In this document: positions 62,083-64,000 of the stretch, piece after piece | Layout of the letters: each line of letters begins with the position of its first letter | Numbering within the stretch: position 1 is the first letter of the stretch | Assembly (NCBI GenBank): GCA_947494445.1 | Contig: CANLVD010000005.1 | Coordinates: forward strand, 280,218-344,217 | Length of the DNA stretch: 64,000 nucleotides | Direction of reading: 5' to 3' | From: an uncultured Paracoccaceae bacterium | GTDB taxonomy: Bacteria; Pseudomonadota; Alphaproteobacteria; Rhodobacterales; Rhodobacteraceae | Notes under the pieces: generated by a model | Databases searched by the model: none | The model's input: only the letters and a program-made list of their open reading frames with translations | What the model was told of the DNA's origin: nothing | Program-made: the position numbers and the translations under genes

Positions 62083-63828
62083 ATGGATTTCTGGTCCGGC
62101 ATTATGGATTTCTTAAAGACCGGTTATGTCACCGAGGCTTTGAGCGTGGTGGCAGCCATCATCGCGGCCATCGTCTCGATCAAGGCAGGGTTGCTGGATC
62201 TGTTGGGACTCAGGAAACCTGCGCCGGATGCCCCGGACAAAACTGCGATCACCCACACCGGCGGCGGTAACATCATTGTCGATCAGAGCGATAGATCCGC
62301 AAACATCGCAGGAGATCACAACACGGTCATTCACGGCATCTCGGAGGCCACTCACCGCGAGGCGTTGGAACGTCGGGAAAGTACCTTGCGGGCGGATCTT
62401 GAGCGCGCTCATGACGCCGAGCGCAAGCTAGTCGAACTGCAATTGGAGCAGGTTCAGAGCCGTCTTCGCGACGTCGAGACATCCTATCGAAATCTGCAAT
62501 CTGTCATCGCAGGGTTGGAAAGCCGGATGAGTGAGGCCACGAATGATGAACTGCAGGCCGCAGGCAAAGCCCTGGAGCGTGGAGATATTGAGACAGCCGA
62601 GAAGATTTTCTCGCAGATTGTCGCTCGTGGAGAGCAGGAAACGGTTTCTCAAGCCAAGGCGGCATTTGCTCTGGGAGAGTTGGCCGAGGAAGATGTGCGT
62701 TGGGTTGCGGCCTATGATCACTACGTCAAGGCCGCCCGTTGGGACCCAAGCTATGCACATCTGCTGAAGGTTGAGGATTTTGCCCGAAAGACCGGTGTGT
62801 ACGTCAAAGCGCGTGCCTATGGCCAGGACCTGATCGAAGCCGCAGAAGTCGAGTTCGGCACCAACAGCCTTGAATATGCCAAAGCTCTGGACCGTCAGGC
62901 CACGACCTTGCAGCGCTTGGGCGAATATGCCTCTGCAGAGCCGCTGTTCCGCGAGGCACTGGAACTGAGGCGGAATCTGGCCGGTGAGACCAGTTCGGAG
63001 ATGTCCCATGCGCTCAACAATCTCGCCGAAGTGCTGCGTGCGTCGGGACGCCTGCGTGAGGCTGAACCATTTTACCGCGAAGCTCTCGCGATCAGCGAGA
63101 CGGGTGTGGATGAAGACCCGCACCATAACGCGATCTTCAAAAACAATCTGGCAGAAACGCTTTCCGCACTTGGTCAGTTTGACGAAGCTGAACCGCTTTA
63201 CCAAGATGCGCTCGACATCGCCCGCAGGGAGCTGGGCGAGACACATCCGCATTTTGCGGGTCACCTGAACAATATGGGGGAATTGCTGCGCGCAACCCAT
63301 CGGCCTGAACAGGCCGAACAGCACTACCGTCAGGCATTGGAGATTTACACCTCGGCACTGGGCGAGACACACCCGACCTGTGCCACCGTCATGAACAACC
63401 TTGCCCGGGCGCTCAAGCAACAGAGGCGGGCTGATGAAGCAGAAGAGACTTTTAAGGCAGCTCTTGCCATCCGGGCGAAAACCCTGGGCAAAACCCATCC
63501 CGACTATGCCCAAAGCCTCAACAATCTCGCCGAGTTTTACCGCACCGAGGGCAAGGCAGATCAGGCAGCGGAAATGTTTGAAGAGGCAAAGTCAGTGGCG
63601 CGGGTCGTTCTGGGACCGGATCACCCGGGATATGCAGCGATCTTGAACAACATGGCGGAGCTGAAAAAGTCCTCCGGTGCAGCCCAAGAGGCGGAAACCC
63701 TGTACTTTCAGGCATTGGACATCCTGACGCGCAGTCTGGGATCAGATCACCCCAATGTGGCGACGGTGCAGTACAATCTGGATGATCTGCGCAAGACCCA
63801 TCCCGAACTGCACGAACGGTCTGATTGA
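62083..63828 (+). CDS. Membrane-anchored kinesin-light-chain-type TPR protein
   Basis: 581 residues. One helix near residues 17-45 (VTEALSVVAAIIAAIVSIKA) would anchor the N-terminus, followed by a short Gly/Asn segment (THTGGGNIIVDQSDR, then GDHNTVIHG), a coiled coil at about 90-150 (ERKLVELQLEQVQSRLRDV), and ten or so 42-residue TPR units with the ALGxxHP spacing of kinesin light chains (LGETHPHFAGHLNNMGELL). A protein-interaction scaffold, with no enzymatic domain seen. The NTVIHG segment resembles short sequences found ahead of NLR-like effectors, but no effector is adjacent. Confidence 0.85.
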   Translation: MDFWSGIMDFLKTGYVTEALSVVAAIIAAIVSIKAGLLDLLGLRKPAPDAPDKTAITHTGGGNIIVDQSDRSANIAGDHNTVIHGISEATHREALERRESTLRADLERAHDAERKLVELQLEQVQSRLRDVETSYRNLQSVIAGLESRMSEATNDELQAAGKALERGDIETAEKIFSQIVARGEQETVSQAKAAFALGELAEEDVRWVAAYDHYVKAARWDPSYAHLLKVEDFARKTGVYVKARAYGQDLIEAAEVEFGTNSLEYAKALDRQATTLQRLGEYASAEPLFREALELRRNLAGETSSEMSHALNNLAEVLRASGRLREAEPFYREALAISETGVDEDPHHNAIFKNNLAETLSALGQFDEAEPLYQDALDIARRELGETHPHFAGHLNNMGELLRATHRPEQAEQHYRQALEIYTSALGETHPTCATVMNNLARALKQQRRADEAEETFKAALAIRAKTLGKTHPDYAQSLNNLAEFYRTEGKADQAAEMFEEAKSVARVVLGPDHPGYAAILNNMAELKKSSGAAQEAETLYFQALDILTRSLGSDHPNVATVQYNLDDLRKTHPELHERSD

Positions 63829-63883
63829 AATCGGGCTTGAGTTTTGCGGCCATAAGTCTTAGGTCACCGCGTATCGAAATAGG

Positions 63884-63899
63884 GGGGCGCGACTGCCCC
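63884..63899 (+). terminator. Possible terminator of the TPR gene
   Basis: A 5-bp GC stem GGGGC (63884-63888) and GCCCC (63895-63899) with a 6-base loop, followed by GTTTCT. It is weak, and 55 bases past the stop codon. Confidence 0.35.
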
Positions 63900-63923
63900 G
63901 TTTCTGGCTGAGGATATGAAGGC

Positions 63924-64000
63924 ATGGCAAAGGCAAAATTTGAGCGCACGAAGCCGCATGTGAACGTAGGCACGATTGGTCACGTTGATCATGGCAAGAC
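63924..64000 (+). CDS. tuf: Elongation factor Tu (5' part only)
   Basis: The first 25 codons before the window ends: AKAKFERTKPHVNVGTIGHV and the beginning of the P-loop (HVDHGK). This is the invariable N-terminus of EF-Tu. GAAGG lies four bases before the ATG. The gene is cut by the window edge. Confidence 0.97.
   Translation, partial: MAKAKFERTKPHVNVGTIGHVDHGK

Noticed and set aside
62428..63513. A 361-codon minus-strand frame opposite the TPR gene
   Set aside because: Its repeated pattern mirrors the TPR repeats on the other strand. No start site or domain.

Overview
The window comes from an alphaproteobacterium, almost certainly a Roseobacter-group member of the Rhodobacteraceae. The evidence is GcrA, the short HisG with HisZ, a class II ribonucleotide reductase, a lysC-ptsP pair, DUF1489 and DUF1178 proteins, and a pucBAC light-harvesting operon. 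The pucBAC operon points to an aerobic anoxygenic phototroph. Base composition is evenly GC-rich, except for a softer AT-richer stretch around 31.6-32.4 kb. I saw no rRNA, tRNA, CRISPR array, insertion sequence or prophage. The window looks like core chromosome.

Layout. 0-5.7 kb: a pirin fragment, an ankyrin-repeat protein, an entericidin-like lipoprotein, an enolase-superfamily enzyme, a TetA-like MFS exporter and a NUDIX hydrolase. 5.7-15.2 kb (minus strand): one seven-gene operon, xdhA-xdhB-xdhC followed by an ATPase, two permeases and a BMP-family binding protein. This probably couples purine uptake to xanthine oxidation, and it ends in three back-to-back hairpins. 15.4-26.4 kb: dnaE, a TbpB-like lipoprotein, hydrolase/slyX/GST, a flavin reductase-like protein, a SleB-like hydrolase, the hisS-hisZ-hisG operon and DUF1489. 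26.5-28.8 kb: class II ribonucleotide reductase.

28.8-31.8 kb (minus strand): pucB-pucA-pucC and a repeat-bearing unknown. Two perfect TGT-N12-ACA (PpsR/CrtJ-type) sites lie upstream, with a leader inverted repeat and an intergenic hairpin. pucB is only 51 codons long. PucA carries Phe44-Leu45, the signature of blue-shifted B800-820-type LH2, and an unusual tail of about 70 residues. I consider this the most interesting locus. 32.4-40.7 kb: an FAD oxidoreductase, ptsP-lysC, a large membrane-anchored patatin-like protein and DUF1178.

40.8-48.8 kb: the phosphate regulon phoR-pstS-pstC-pstA-pstB-phoU-phoB with a clear Pho box before pstS. 49-51.6 kb: a GH16-RTX secreted glycanase and a globin paired with a small MCP-like protein. 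51.7-64 kb: gcrA, an orphan ABC-2 permease, argD-argF, a degenerate GGDEF protein, a DUF2177 protein, a Popeye-like cyclic-nucleotide-binding membrane protein, a TPR protein, metG, a small periplasmic protein, an MFS transporter, a large TPR protein with a membrane anchor, and the start of tuf.
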